A stretch of 64,000 nt of DNA from positions 1,178,001-1,242,000 of the forward strand of contig NW_023501039.1 in the NCBI RefSeq assembly GCF_014066305.1, written 5' to 3'. Below, in pieces: positions 23,340 through 35,400 of this stretch. This stretch comes from Letharia columbiana. Taxonomy: Eukaryota; Ascomycota; Lecanoromycetes; Lecanorales; Parmeliaceae. The notes under the pieces are model-generated. The model worked only from the letters and a program-made list of their open reading frames with translations. It was not told the origin of the DNA and made no database searches. The position numbers and the translations under genes are program-made. Each line of letters begins with the position of its first letter. Position 1 is the first letter of the stretch.

Positions 23340-23985
23340 TATTTCTATATTCGATAGCTTTAGTTTCTACAGTTATTATTAGTATCGCGATCAAATTCGT
23401 ATAGTAATAATACGCCTTTCTTATTAGCGAGTATCTCTATATTCGATAGCTTTAATTCTTATAGTTATTACTAGTATCGTAGCTAAATTCGTATAGTAAT
23501 AGCACGCCTTTTTTATTAGCGAATATCCCTACGTTTAATAGCTTTAATTCTTATAATTATTATTAATATCGCGATTAAATTCGTATAGTAATAGTACGTC
23601 TTTCTTATTAGCGGGTATTTCTACGTCTAATAGCTTTAATTTCTATAGTTATTACTAATATCGCGATTAAATTTATATAATAATAGCACACCTTTCTTAT
23701 TAGCGGGTATCTCTATATTCAATAGCTTTAGTTTTTATAATTATTATTAATATCGCGACTAAATTCGTATAGTAATAATACGCTTTTCTTATTAGCGAGT
23801 ATTTCTATATTCGATAGCTTTAGTTTCTATAATTATTATTAATATCGCGATTAAATTTATATAGTAATAATACGCCTTTCTTATTAGCGGGTATCTCTAT
23901 ATTTAATAGCTTTAGTTTCTATAGTTATTATTAATATCGCGATTAAATTCGTATAGTAATAGTATATCTTTCTTATTGACGAGTA
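23340..23985. repeat. Seven tandem 92-bp repeats within the 12.2-kb element
   Basis: The unit phase point (TATTCGATAGCTTTA or its mutated form) falls at 23348, 23440, 23532, 23624, 23716, 23808 and 23900. Each unit contains TAATATCGCG and a CGCCTTTCTTATTAGCG-like block. Units differ mainly by C/T and A/G transitions, so each records a separate RIP outcome on one ancestral sequence. The 92-bp period is not a multiple of three. Confidence 0.85.
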
Positions 23986-24429
23986 TATTAATAATTATAA
24001 ATAGCTAAAATACGATAGAAAATAGTAGATAATTCTTAATAATATTCGATCTTAAATCTATAGCTTCTTTATCTTATTTAAGAGTAAAGATATTTATATC
24101 TAAAATTTAAAGTAAGTAAATTTTAATATATAGTTAATAAATATCTAGATATAAATCTTCTAATACTTCTTATTAAGCGTTTAACGCTTAAAAGAAGAAT
24201 ATTAACCTTTAATTACGCTTATATAAATTTTTCGAAAAAAACTACGTATTAATAGAAAGTTTTAGTTTATATTAATTTTAATTATAAAGATAATTATAAT
24301 TATAATTTTAAATATAATTAGATATTTAAATTATAAGACTTATTACTAGCTAGTAAATAAAAGATTAGATTTTATTAATTATTCTATTTAATATCTTATT
24401 TATTATAAGAATATAAAATTATCTTTTAA

Positions 24430-26545
24430 AAGCGAATCTTTAAAGACGATAGTCGAATAATATAATATATATATAATATAAAATCTTATAAACTACGCGC
24501 TAAAAGAGAAGCTTTAAAATTATAAGATTAATTAAAATTTAATAGCGATAAATCTCGCGTAAAGCTTAAGCTATAGCTTATATTAATTATATATAATAAA
24601 AATAATAATAATTAAAAGAATATACTATTTAATTTTTATTAATACTTTAATATTATTAAAGTAAAGACGATATTTATTAAAGCGGCGGCGGTATTTATTA
24701 AAATAACGGCGATATCTAATAAACGCTTTATTATAACGCTTTTAAATAGATTATTACCTCGCGTAATTTAAAATAATATTAGCTTTTTCGAAGAGCTATT
24801 AATAATAAATTAAATATATATAAGTTAAGCTCTTTATATAATCTATCTATATATTAACTTAAAGTTATTAAAAGATAAAGAATAAATATACGACTTAATA
24901 TCTATATTATACTTTAAATATTATTATAATAATATTAGATTACTTAAATAGAAGTTTAAAATATAAAGAAGATAGTCTTATAAGAAGAAGAGTTAATATA
25001 AAAAGAAAGTTTTAGAGAGAAGAGAAAGCTTATATATCTATCGCGTATATTAAATATTTAAATTACTTTATATTATCTAGCTTAATTTAAGTATTAATAA
25101 ATAACGCGCTTTCTCTTCGATTTTAAAGATTTAAGTTTAAGCGAATTATATTTATTAAGCGTTATTATCTAATACGATCTTATTTATTTCTATAATATTT
25201 ATAATTATTATTATAGTCTATATAGATTAAAAGATAAGATATCTAAGAGAGCGAGTTAATAAATAATTATTCTTATCTAACTTAATTAAAATAAAACTAT
25301 TATAACTTATTAAAATTTTCGCGTATTTTATTTTTATTTTCTTTTTCTTTATATAAATAATTATTTTTTCAACTTAAAAACTATAATTAAAATAGTACGC
25401 GATATATACTCTTTATTTCTAACTTTAATATTTACTAGAATTAATACACTTTTTAATAAAATAAGTATTAATTAAAATTAAGTATAGCTTAATATCTATA
25501 GATATTCGTATAAACCCTTTAATTTCTTTATATATATCTATTAATTTATCTTTTTATAGCGATTAAAATAGAAGATATTAAATCTAATAATTTATTATAA
25601 TAAATATTAAATACTAATAATAATAATAATATTAAAGAGTTTTAACGTAGATTAATTAGATGACGATTAGACTCTTAATTAAAATAAAAAGCGAAGAATA
25701 AGTTTAATAAAAATAAAAATATTAAGAGATCGCGATAGCGAATAGATATATTTACGTTTAAGAAGAAACTAATTAAGAAAATAAAGAAAGTCGATATCTT
25801 AACTATTAACTACGCTATAATCTATAATAAGCGTAAAATTAAATATATTAATATATCGCAATTAAAATAAAAGTAAGCTCTTAAGAAGATTAGATAAAAT
25901 ATAATAGATAAATAATAAGTAATTTCTAATTCTAGTTATTATTCTAGTAAACTTATATTTTAATAATATTATATAAAAAAAATACGTAAACGTAATTTAG
26001 AGAAAGTCTAGAGTTTTACTTATCGCGCGAACTATCATATATATAAATAAAGATGAAAGCTCGAATTAGAAGAAAATAAATAATATCGAAGTTAAATAAG
26101 ATATAAGTATTAAAAATAATTCTATTATACGCGCTAATAATTAAATAAACTTTATCTTTTAAACTACTCGAAAGCGCGATATAAAATTTAACGATAAGCT
26201 CTATTATAGTTTAAATATAATAGTATTAACGCGTTAATTAATAAGTATTAAACTATTATAATAATCTTAAAATATTAAATACGATTATATCTAAAAGATA
26301 AAATTATAAATCTTTATTAGTATATAATTAATTTGATATATAGTAATAAAAAATTTACTACGAAAGTTACGCTATCTAAATCAAACTTTAATCTTAATTA
26401 TTACTCTTATTATTATACGAGTAATATAAAGTTATCTTTTATTTAAGTATATTTAATTCTTAATTCTAATTACTATTATAAATATTATTAATTTATTCTA
26501 AAATCATTAAATCTACTTTTATATACTTTCTATATCTTACCTTTT
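24430..26545. repeat. Direct duplication, first copy (about 2.1 kb)
   Basis: This copy matches 26948-29105 at a spacing of 2520-2558 bp. Anchors include AATAGCGATAAATCTCGCGT (24541 and 27061), AGCTTTTTCGAAGAGCTATT (24781 and 27307) and ATATACTTTCTATATCT (26521 and 29079). It contains a short tri/hexanucleotide-like AAAGTAA.GCGATATCTATT block. No gene could be identified. Confidence 0.8.
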
Positions 26546-26947
26546 TTTAATTAGATAATAATTAAACTCTAAATTAAAATAAATATTTAGAAGAGAAAAG
26601 TTTATAAGTACTTAATTATATAATTTTATTTCTCTTATACTTCTTATAATTACTAGAATAATCGATAATATATAATTATATCTTATAGTTATATATATAA
26701 TAATTAATTAATAAATTAACTAAATTATATAAAGATAAATTCGCTTTTATTTTTAATTTAAATAACTTAGCTAAAATAATTATAAGATTTAAATTCTTTT
26801 TCTATAATATAACTTACTTTTTATATATCGTATAAAGATAAGTATTTATTTAAATAGAAATTATTAGAGTTAACTATAAAGTGTAATAATAAAAGATTTA
26901 CTCTTAAACTAACGAATTAGAAAGATTTCTATTATCTTATATAATAC

Positions 26948-29105
26948 TTTAAAAGCGAATCTTTAAATACGATAGCGCTTTAATAAATTTTAATTAAGTA
27001 TAATTTAACGAACTAGGCGCTAGAAGAGAAGCTTTAAAATTATAAAATTAGTTAATTTTTAATAGCGATAAATCTCGCGTAAAACTCGAGCTATAGCTCG
27101 CGTTAGTTATATATAATAAATATAATAATAATTAGAAGAATATATTATCTAATTTCTATTAACGTCTTAATATTACTAAAGTAAAAGCGATATCTATTAA
27201 AGTAAAGATAATATCTATTAAAGTAACGACGATAGCGATTAAAGTGATAATAATATCTAATAAAGATTTTACTTTAATGTTATATCTAGCACTCTAGAAT
27301 AGTATTAGCTTTTTCGAAGAGCTATTAATAATAAATTAAGTATATATAAATTAAGCTCTTCGCGTAATTTATCTACGTATTAATTTAAAGTTATTAAAAA
27401 ATAAAGAATAAATATATAATTTAATAACTACGTTATACTTTTAATATCGTTATAATAATATTAAATTATTTAAATAGAAGTTTAATATATAAAAAAGATA
27501 ATTTAATAATAAGAAGGGTTAATATAAAAAGAAAGTTTTAGAGGAAAAGAAGGGGGAAGGAAAGTTTAGATATCTATCGCGTATACTAAATTTTTAAATT
27601 ACTTTATATTATCTAGCTTAAATTAGATATTAATAAAGCGCTTTCTCTTTAATTTTAAAGATTTAAGCTTAAGCGAATTACGCTTATTAAGTGTTATTAT
27701 CTAATATGATCTTAGCTACTTCTATAATAATTATAATTATTATTATAGCTTATATAGATTAAAAGATAAAAGATTTAAGAGAGCGAGCTAGTAAGTAATT
27801 ATTTTTACCTAGTTTAACTAGCGTTAAACTATTATAACTTATTAAAATTTTCGCATATTTTATTCTTACTTTCTTATCTTTAAATCTTACTACTTTTATA
27901 AAAATAATTATTCTTTAAATTAAACTCTATAATAATATACTTAAAATAGCGCGCGATATATATTCTCTTTATTTCTAATATCGATATTTACTAGAATTAA
28001 TACACTTTTTAATAAAACGAGCTTTAATTAAAATTAAGAATAGCTTAATATTTATAAATATTTATATAAGCCCTTTAATTCTTTTATATATATCTACTAA
28101 TTTATCTTTTTATAATAATTAAAATAGAAGAGATTAAATCTAATAATTTATTATAATAAGTATTAAATACTAATAACGATAGCGATATTAAAGAGTCTCG
28201 ACGTAGATTAATTAAGCGGCGATTAAGCTTTTAATTAAAACGAAAAATAAAGAATAAGCTTAGTTAAAATAAAAATATTAAGAGATTATAATAGCGAATA
28301 AATACGTTTATATCTAAAGAGAAACTAATTAAAAAAATAAAGAAAGTTAATATCTTAACTATTAACTACGCTATAATTATTAAAAAGTATAAAATTAAAT
28401 ATATTAATATATCGTTATTATAATAGAAGTAAGCTTTTAAATAAATTAGATAAGATATAATAGATAAACGATAAGTAGTTTTTAGTTCTAGTTATCATTT
28501 TAGTAGACTTATATTTTAATAATATTATATAAAGAAAGTACGCGAGCGTAATTGCGAAGAAGTCTAGAGTTTCGCTTATTACGCGAATAATTATATATAT
28601 AAATAAAGACGAAAGCTCGAATTAGAAGGAAATAAATAATATCGAAGTTAAATAAGATATAAGTATTAAGAATAATTCTACTATACGCGTTAATAATTAA
28701 ATAGATTCTATCTTTTAAATTATTTAAAAGTATAATATAAAATTTAACGATAAGTACTATCGTAGCTTAGATATAATAATATTAACGCGTTAATTAATAA
28801 GTATTAAGCTATTATAGAAATCTTAAAATATTAAATATAATTACGTCTAAAAGATAAAATTATAAATCTTTATTTATATATAATTAATCTAGTATATAAT
28901 AATAAAAAGCTTACTACGAAAACTACGCTATTTAAATCGATATTTTAATTTTAGCTATTATTATCGCTATTATACGAGTAGTATAAAGCTATCTCTTATT
29001 TAAATATATCTAATTTTTAATTCTAATTATTATTATAGATATCGCTAATCTATTCTAGAATTATTAAATATACTTTTATATACTTTCTATATCTAATCTT
29101 TTTTT
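26948..29105. repeat. Direct duplication, second copy (about 2.1 kb)
   Basis: This is the partner of 24430-26545, separated from it by about 400 bp of unrelated AT-rich sequence. It is slightly less A/T-converted than the first copy (for example GCTCGAGCTATAGCTCGCG is better preserved). A duplication this long inside one element would itself be a target for RIP. Confidence 0.8.
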
Positions 29106-29280
29106 TATATATTATAAAAAAATAGCTTAGAGAAATATAACTTATTATATTAAGCTACGATATTTTTAAAAGAATATTAAGAGATATATTAACTTTTCTA
29201 GACTAGCGATTTAGTGAAAAGGTTATAACTATAATACGTATAATTTTATATTAGATAGCGATATCGAAAATATATAATAG

Positions 29281-29406
29281 ATGTATAAAATCATCGTCGA
29301 CGGCTTTAATTACGAAGTGCCGGCGAATTTCACGCGACTAATATTAGAGGAAAATAAGCTTTTCTTATTATTAGTAGATATAGCTCGCTTTCTTTCATAT
29401 ATATAG
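29281..29406 (+). other. Short intact frame (41 codons) in a RIP-poor patch of the 12.2-kb element
   Basis: The frame starts MYKIIVDGFNYEVPANFTRL and stops at TAG 29404-29406. Unlike its surroundings, this patch keeps TpG, CpA and balanced codons. Upstream in-frame TAA TAG codons look like RIP-converted Gln/Trp codons, so it may be the last part of a longer ancestral frame. It lies about 85 bp inside the right inverted repeat. The family is not recognised. Confidence 0.35.
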
Positions 29407-29491
29407 AGTAATAAAATATAATCGCATTTAATTCTATATCTTATTAATTTAGCGTAATTATTAACTAGAATAATAATTAGAATAGCTACTT

Positions 29492-29690
29492 CTAAATATA
29501 GAAATTCTAATCGAGATATCTTATATATATATTATATTATAATATAATCTTATAGATATATCATATCGTAATATATATCGTCAAGATCCTATATTATATT
29601 AGATATGAAATTCTATAAATCTTAATAATCTATATTATATTAGAGTATAGTATAATAGATTAATATTCTATACTATATTATACCTTTTCG
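29492..29690 (-). repeat. Right terminal inverted repeat of the 12.2-kb element
   Basis: This is the partner of 17515-17724. The tip TATACCTTTTCG ends at 29690, directly followed by ACTAG, the proposed target duplication. Confidence 0.75.
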
Positions 29691-29696
29691 ACTAGT

Positions 29697-31820
29697 ACTA
29701 AAGAAACCGGCGTTTAATCTATCTGGTTACCTTTCGAAGTCAGCGTTGCTATTGCTATAGCGAGGATTCTACTAGCTCGAAGACTAATTCATAGAATTTA
29801 ACGAGTTTCCCGAGGTAATTTGAAGAGGCTATCGAGGTGCGGGTAAGGTAAGACTTAATTAAGACTCTTATTAAGCTTGCTAATATAACTAATAAGATAA
29901 CTAATTAGCGAAGCTATTTTTATAGTTATTATACCTCGATGTAAACCTTTAATAAGATTACTACTAAGCGTACTGAGGGAACGATAGCTTAGAAAATTTA
30001 CTCTAACGATTATTATTATTATACTAACTAGAATACTTTAATAGCGTTATTCTCTTATTAATATACTACTATTATAAAGTACGATTCTATTATACTATCT
30101 TAAATCAGATATTGAATTTAACGTCGATTTAATCTAGAAACTAACCTAAGATAGTTGCCGGCGTGGGCTTCGGGATATCATATTAGAAATCTACGGTTAG
30201 GTTATTTTACGCTACTATAAGTTAATTATAGATAAAAGTAAACTTAGCGGCCTTCGCGTATCTAAGTATATTCTAAACGTAGATACGAGGTAACTTCTTA
30301 TTCCTGGCATTATTTATAGAATAACGCTTTATCTACATATGTTGAATAGCAATAGCAGCTCTTTCTTTAAAACGTTTTGTCAGTAATTGCAGTTATATTT
30401 TTAGAGGTACTATTCTTAATAGTATTTTCTCAAGATCGGTAAATTTCGTTAAGTGTTAAATGAGTGCTTCGCTACGAAAATATGTTAGTAAGGCTTCTCG
30501 AACTTTATTATCGCCTTTATTAGTAGTAACGTTTTTTAGGCGATCTATAAAAGCATAGATATCTTTATAGAAAGTGTAATATTCTATAGTAATAACCGAT
30601 TCTTCTTCTTTTATAGTAGAATCAAAAAATTCGATATCGTTAGATCTTAGCTATACTAAACCGTTGACGTTATTAGCCGCGTTATTTCTAAGTGATTCTG
30701 AATTTTCAGATAGCTCTAAAGGATCTAGCTGCGTAACGATACTTCTTAATAGATCTTATAATACCGCCCACTGTGTCTAAGTAAATTCGGAGGCTCGCTA
30801 AGTTTTATTATTGACGCCTTTCGAGACTATATTAGCAGAACCGATAGAATAAGAATATATTACTTCGTTAGCGGAAGTTTAATAAATAGATCCTATTTTC
30901 GTAACTTCGAAAATTGAGAATTTAGAAGGGGTAATTATTAATAATCTCTACGGGGTAATAGCTGGTAAGGTTTCAGATGTAATATCGATTAAGGGAGGAT
31001 CTTAAAGCTTCCTTAATGTCTAAGTACTCTTCTTGAGATTACTAAGAGTAATACGTAATAACGATTTATCTAGAGTCTAAATTGACGGCTAAAAAGGAGT
31101 CTTAACTAAATTAGATCTTTCTCGTAAATATTAATCCCGTGCTAAGATCCCCCTACTAATCGTTAACGATCGAAAATTCTAATATATAATATAAGAAAGT
31201 AATTGCTAGACGTCTTCGGTGAAAAGATTAGTAAAAGCGTGCTTCGTCTCGAAGAATTCTTATAGCTGAAAGGAGAGAATAATAGTGTTACGAGTAACTG
31301 AGTTTAGAGCTAATAAGATAGTTATCTTAATAAGAGGTATAGTAATAATAGTAAAGAAAGATTGGCTAACGACAGTGTTAAAGAGAATAAAGAAGAAATA
31401 AAGACTAAGAAGTATTCTCGAGGAAGGGAAAGTAGGCTCCGCTTAAGCTTTCTGAAATGGAAGATATAGCGAGATCGTCGATCCGAAGAATAGCAAGCTC
31501 GAGAGTTCGGAAAGATTCTCAGAAGAAGCTGCTATTTGACGAGGTGAGAGGTCGATAATGTCGATAGCCCGATGAGATATCTAGATGAAACTTTAGAGTC
31601 TCGTTTTTAAGTGGATAATAAGATTTTAATAGACGGAATTCTAAAAGAAAAGATTCTATAAGTCTTTTAGATATAAGGTATAGAAGTTTTAATAGAGGAC
31701 TGATGTTATAGGCTGGTGCTCGTCGATTCGTAATCGACTTACTAGTTATCGAATCGACTTATTAGACTAATACTATAGCGGTAGCTAATACTTAATAAGT
31801 ATAAGGTGTTGCTATTAAAT
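29697..31820 (-). pseudogene. gag: Gag-like region of gypsy element 1, degenerate
   Basis: This segment lies between the 5' LTR (31821-31952) and the 12.2-kb insertion. By position it is the gag part of the minus-strand element, with pol resuming at 17509. It is less AT-rich than the inserted element, but all frames are broken. I do not see an intact zinc knuckle. It is assigned by position rather than by motif. Confidence 0.55.
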
Positions 31821-31952
31821 TGCTAGAAGCAATAATCTAATTAATGTAATAAGACTTGATTGATTCTATCTTAGAAGAATCTACTTACTAGAATATATAA
31901 ATCATGTCAAGGCCTTAGCCCTGCTTAACGAAAGCTCTTACTTCCTCTAACA
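31821..31952 (-). repeat. 5' LTR of gypsy element 1
   Basis: It starts TGCTAGAAGC and ends CTCTAACA (TG..CA). It pairs with 12295-12426 and is followed by the target duplication ATTTA at 31953-31957. Confidence 0.85.
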
Positions 31953-32470
31953 ATTTATTTATTATAATTTTTTCTCTTACTTCTTAATATAGTAAAAATA
32001 ATAAATTAAATTATAATAATATTCTTTATTTATTAAATAATAATTTAATATAAAATTATAAAAAATATATAATATAAAATTTTAAAGAGTTAAGTTATAT
32101 TTTTAATATTAAAAATTTTATTATTACTTAATTTCTTTATAATATTCTTTATAATATTCTTTATATTTATTTATTATAATTTCTTCTCTTATAATATTTC
32201 TTTTATAAAGATTTAATTAATTATAATTATTATAATAGATTCTTTTTTTATAATATAATTATAATAATATATTATATTAATATAATAGAAATAATAAATT
32301 AAATTATAATAATATTCTTTATTTATTAAATAATAATTTAATATAAAATTATAAAAAGTATATAATATAAAATTTTAAAGAGCTAAGTCGTATTTTTAAT
32401 ATTAGAAATTTTATTATTATTTAATTTCTTTATAATATTCTTTATATTTATCTATTAAAGTTTATTTATT
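31953..32470. repeat. ATR1 copy 2, right-hand continuation
   Basis: It resumes the ATR1 block cut at 12294, including TCTTACTTCTTAATATAG and the anchor TAATAATTTAATATAAAATT. It also includes a fragment resembling the ATR1 leader (about 32195-32290). That block is the intact model for the Helitron A empty site. Confidence 0.7.
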
Positions 32471-35400
32471 AATATTTATTTATTTATTTATTTAATAATT
32501 TTAATTAAAAAATAAGTATAAATTTTATTAAAATTATTATTATTTAAATATTTAAATTTATATAAAAAAGTATTTTTAATAAAATAAATAAATTTTTAAT
32601 AAATAATATTTAAGTTCTTTATCTTTAAATATTTATATAATTATATTTAATAATTTAAATAATTTATCGAAGATTTCGAGCTAAAAGATATATTCTTCGA
32701 AGATTTCGAGCTAAAATATATATTCTTTAAATATTTCGAGGTTTTCTCTATTATTTAAGAATTTCGAATTTTTCGAAACTATTATTATAGCTAATAAATT
32801 TTATTTATAAATTTTAATTTTATATTAATCTTAAAGAAGTAAGCTTCTAAAAAAGCGAAATCTTAATTAAAAATCTCTAAAATATCGCAATTTCTCGCAC
32901 TTCTTCTTTTACTCTTTAATATTCTTAAAAACTTTATATATTTTAAACCTCTTATAATTTTTATCTATAATATCTTCTAAGCGATAAATACTTCTATAAT
33001 CTTATTTATATTAAAGATATATTATTAATATTTAAATTTTTTATAAACTTAAATTAACTACTATAAAGAATTCGATTTTAAAAGATTCTAAATTAAAAGT
33101 ATCGAAATTAATCTTAAATTCTATTAACTCTTCAAAAGTCTCGAAAACTTCGAATTTATTAGAAGTCTTAAAAAACTCGAACTTATTAACTTCGAATTCT
33201 AAGAATACTATAAGTATTTTAATCTCGAAAGAATATCCTTCGAAAGCTTAAGAAAATAAAACTTTAACGGAATTAGGTATCGAAGTATTAAAGTTTCTAA
33301 ATAAAATTACTTTAAAAGATATATTTCTAAGATCTTTAAAAGATTTAAAAAGTAAGAATCTAGCTATATTCTTTAAATTAGAAGCTAATTTTAAAAGTAG
33401 CGAAAAACGTAGAATTAAATATAAAAGTTTCGGAGGATACGAATAAAGCTTTAAAAGTTTTAGAGAATTTAGATAATTCTTTAAAGGTTTTAAAAGATAT
33501 AGATAATTCTTCGAAAGCTTCGAAAAACGCGGATAAGACTTTAAAAGTTTTAGAGGACTTAGATAATCCTTCGAAGGTTTCGAAGAATATAAATAATTCT
33601 TCGAAAGTTTCGAAGAATATAAATAAAGTTTCGAAAGTTTCGAAGGACTTAGATAACTCTTCGAAAGTTTTAAAGAATATAGATAAATCCTCGAAAGTTT
33701 CGAAGAATATAGATAAGACTTCGAAAGTTTCGAAGAACTTAGATAACTCTTCGAAGATTTCGAAGAATATAGATGATTCTTCGAAAGTTTCGAAGAATAT
33801 GAATAAGGCTTTGAAAGCTTTAGAGGACTTGGATAACTCTCTTCGAGTTTTCGAAAGTTTTGAAGAAACGGGTGATTCTTCGAAAGTTTCGAAGAATATA
33901 AATAAGACTTTAAAAGCTTCGGGGGATTTGAATAACTCTTCGAAGGTTTCGAAGGATATAGATAATTCTTCGAAAGTTTCGAAGAATATAGATAAGGCTT
34001 CGGGAGCTTTAAAGAACTTAGATAACTTTTCGAAAGTTTTGAAGGATATAGACGATTCTTCGAAAGTTTCGAAGAATACGAATAAGGCTTTAAAAGCTTC
34101 GAAGAACTCGAGTAATTCTTCTGAAGGTTTCGAAGGATACGGGCGATTCTTCGAAAGTTTCGAAGAATATGAATAAGACTTCGAGAGCTTCGGAGGACTC
34201 GGGTAACTCTTCGAAAGTTTCGAAGGATACGGGCGATTCTTCGAAAGTTTCGTTAAGAATACGAATAAGGTTTTAAAAGCTTTGGAGGATTTAAGTAACT
34301 CTTCGAAGGTTTCGAAGAATATAGGCGATTTTTCGAAAGTTTCGAAGAATATAGATAAGGCTTTAAAAGCTTCGGGGGACTCGAATAATTCTTCGAAAGT
34401 TTCGAAGAATACGGGCGATTCTTTAAAAGTTTCGAAGAATATGAATAAAGCTTCGAAAGCTTCGAAAGCTTCGAAAGCTTCGAAAGCTACGAAAGTAAAG
34501 AAAGATAAAAATAAGATCTCGAAGAATTTAATAGATTAGAATTTAGATATTATTTTAAAAAACTTAAAATATCTAGATATAGTTTTAAAAGATTTAAGGG
34601 ACTTTAATATAATCTTAAACTATTTAAGAAATAATAATATAGTCTTAAATTATTCGAAGAATTTAAATTCGATCTTAAAAGACTTAAAATATCTAGATAC
34701 AGTCTTAAAAGATTTAAGAAACTCTATTATAGTCTTAAAAGACTTAGAGAATCTCGATATAATCTTAAAAGATTTAAAAGATTTAATTATAACTTCGAAA
34801 ATTTAAAAGAGTAGTAAAGATAAATTTAATCTATCTGCGAATTTTCGAAATACTCTTACTCGAGTAAAGAACTTAAGAAGATTTATAATAATATCGAAAG
34901 ATTCGAAAAAGAATAATTTAATTTATTCTTTCGAGAAGTTTATAAATATTCTTAATCGTATTAAAAATATTGAAGATAAATTTATTCTTCGAAGAGGAGC
35001 TATACTTTCTTATTCTTATAAAGAATTAATAAAGTTAAACTTTACTAGAGATATTAATCTTAAATCTAAACGAGAATATAAGCTAATTTAATAAAAAGAG
35101 GCTTATAAAATAATCTATTTAGATTTTTATCACCGCAAATCTATAAATTCGAATTCCTCGAAGACTTTAATCTGAGTTTCTAAAATTCGAAAAATTCGTA
35201 GAATTAAATTTAGAATAATTTTATTAAGATTAGATGAAAGTTAGTATATTTTCTTTCTTATTTCTCGATATTATTAATTTATTATTTAAAAAATCTTTCT
35301 ATAGTCGTAAATTCTATAAATATTTAATATACCGTAAAGATCGTCGAGTTCGTATTTATTGATCTTTTTCTAAATTTATATTTTATAAATTAACTTTCTC

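Larger units (their letters stand above)
17515..29690. mobile_element. Unclassified 12.2-kb DNA transposon with ~200-bp terminal inverted repeats, nested in gypsy 1
   Basis: The two ends are inverted copies: CCGAAAAGATATAATATA on the left and, on the complement of the right end, CGAAAAGGTATAATATA. Similarity continues for about 200 bp, including a shared GGATCTTGACG block. ACTAG (17510-17514 and 29691-29695), or ACTAG plus C/T as a 6-bp duplication, flanks it. The host gypsy reading frame resumes on the other side. Internally there are seven 92-bp repeats (23340-23985) and a 2.1-kb direct duplication. RIP stops close every long frame, and I could not recognise a transposase, polymerase or integrase. 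Polinton/Maverick, KDZ, MULE or another large TIR element are all possible. Confidence 0.72.
12295..31952 (-). mobile_element. Ty3/gypsy LTR retrotransposon 1 (minus strand), split by a 12.2-kb insertion
   Basis: The 132-bp LTRs at 12295-12426 and 31821-31952 share the TG start, and the right one ends in CA. The 5-bp target duplication ATTTA flanks the whole (12290-12294, 31953-31957), and joining the flanks restores ATR1. Read on the minus strand, the order is LTR, gag-like region (31820-29697), foreign insertion (29690-17515), pol (17509 to about 12480), LTR. Without the insertion the element is about 7.5 kb, normal for fungal gypsy elements. Stops throughout show that it is inactive. Confidence 0.88.

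Noticed and set aside
17515..29690. The 12.2-kb insert as a Starship giant element
   Set aside because: Starships lack long terminal inverted repeats and carry a DUF3435 tyrosine recombinase at one end. No such gene can be seen.
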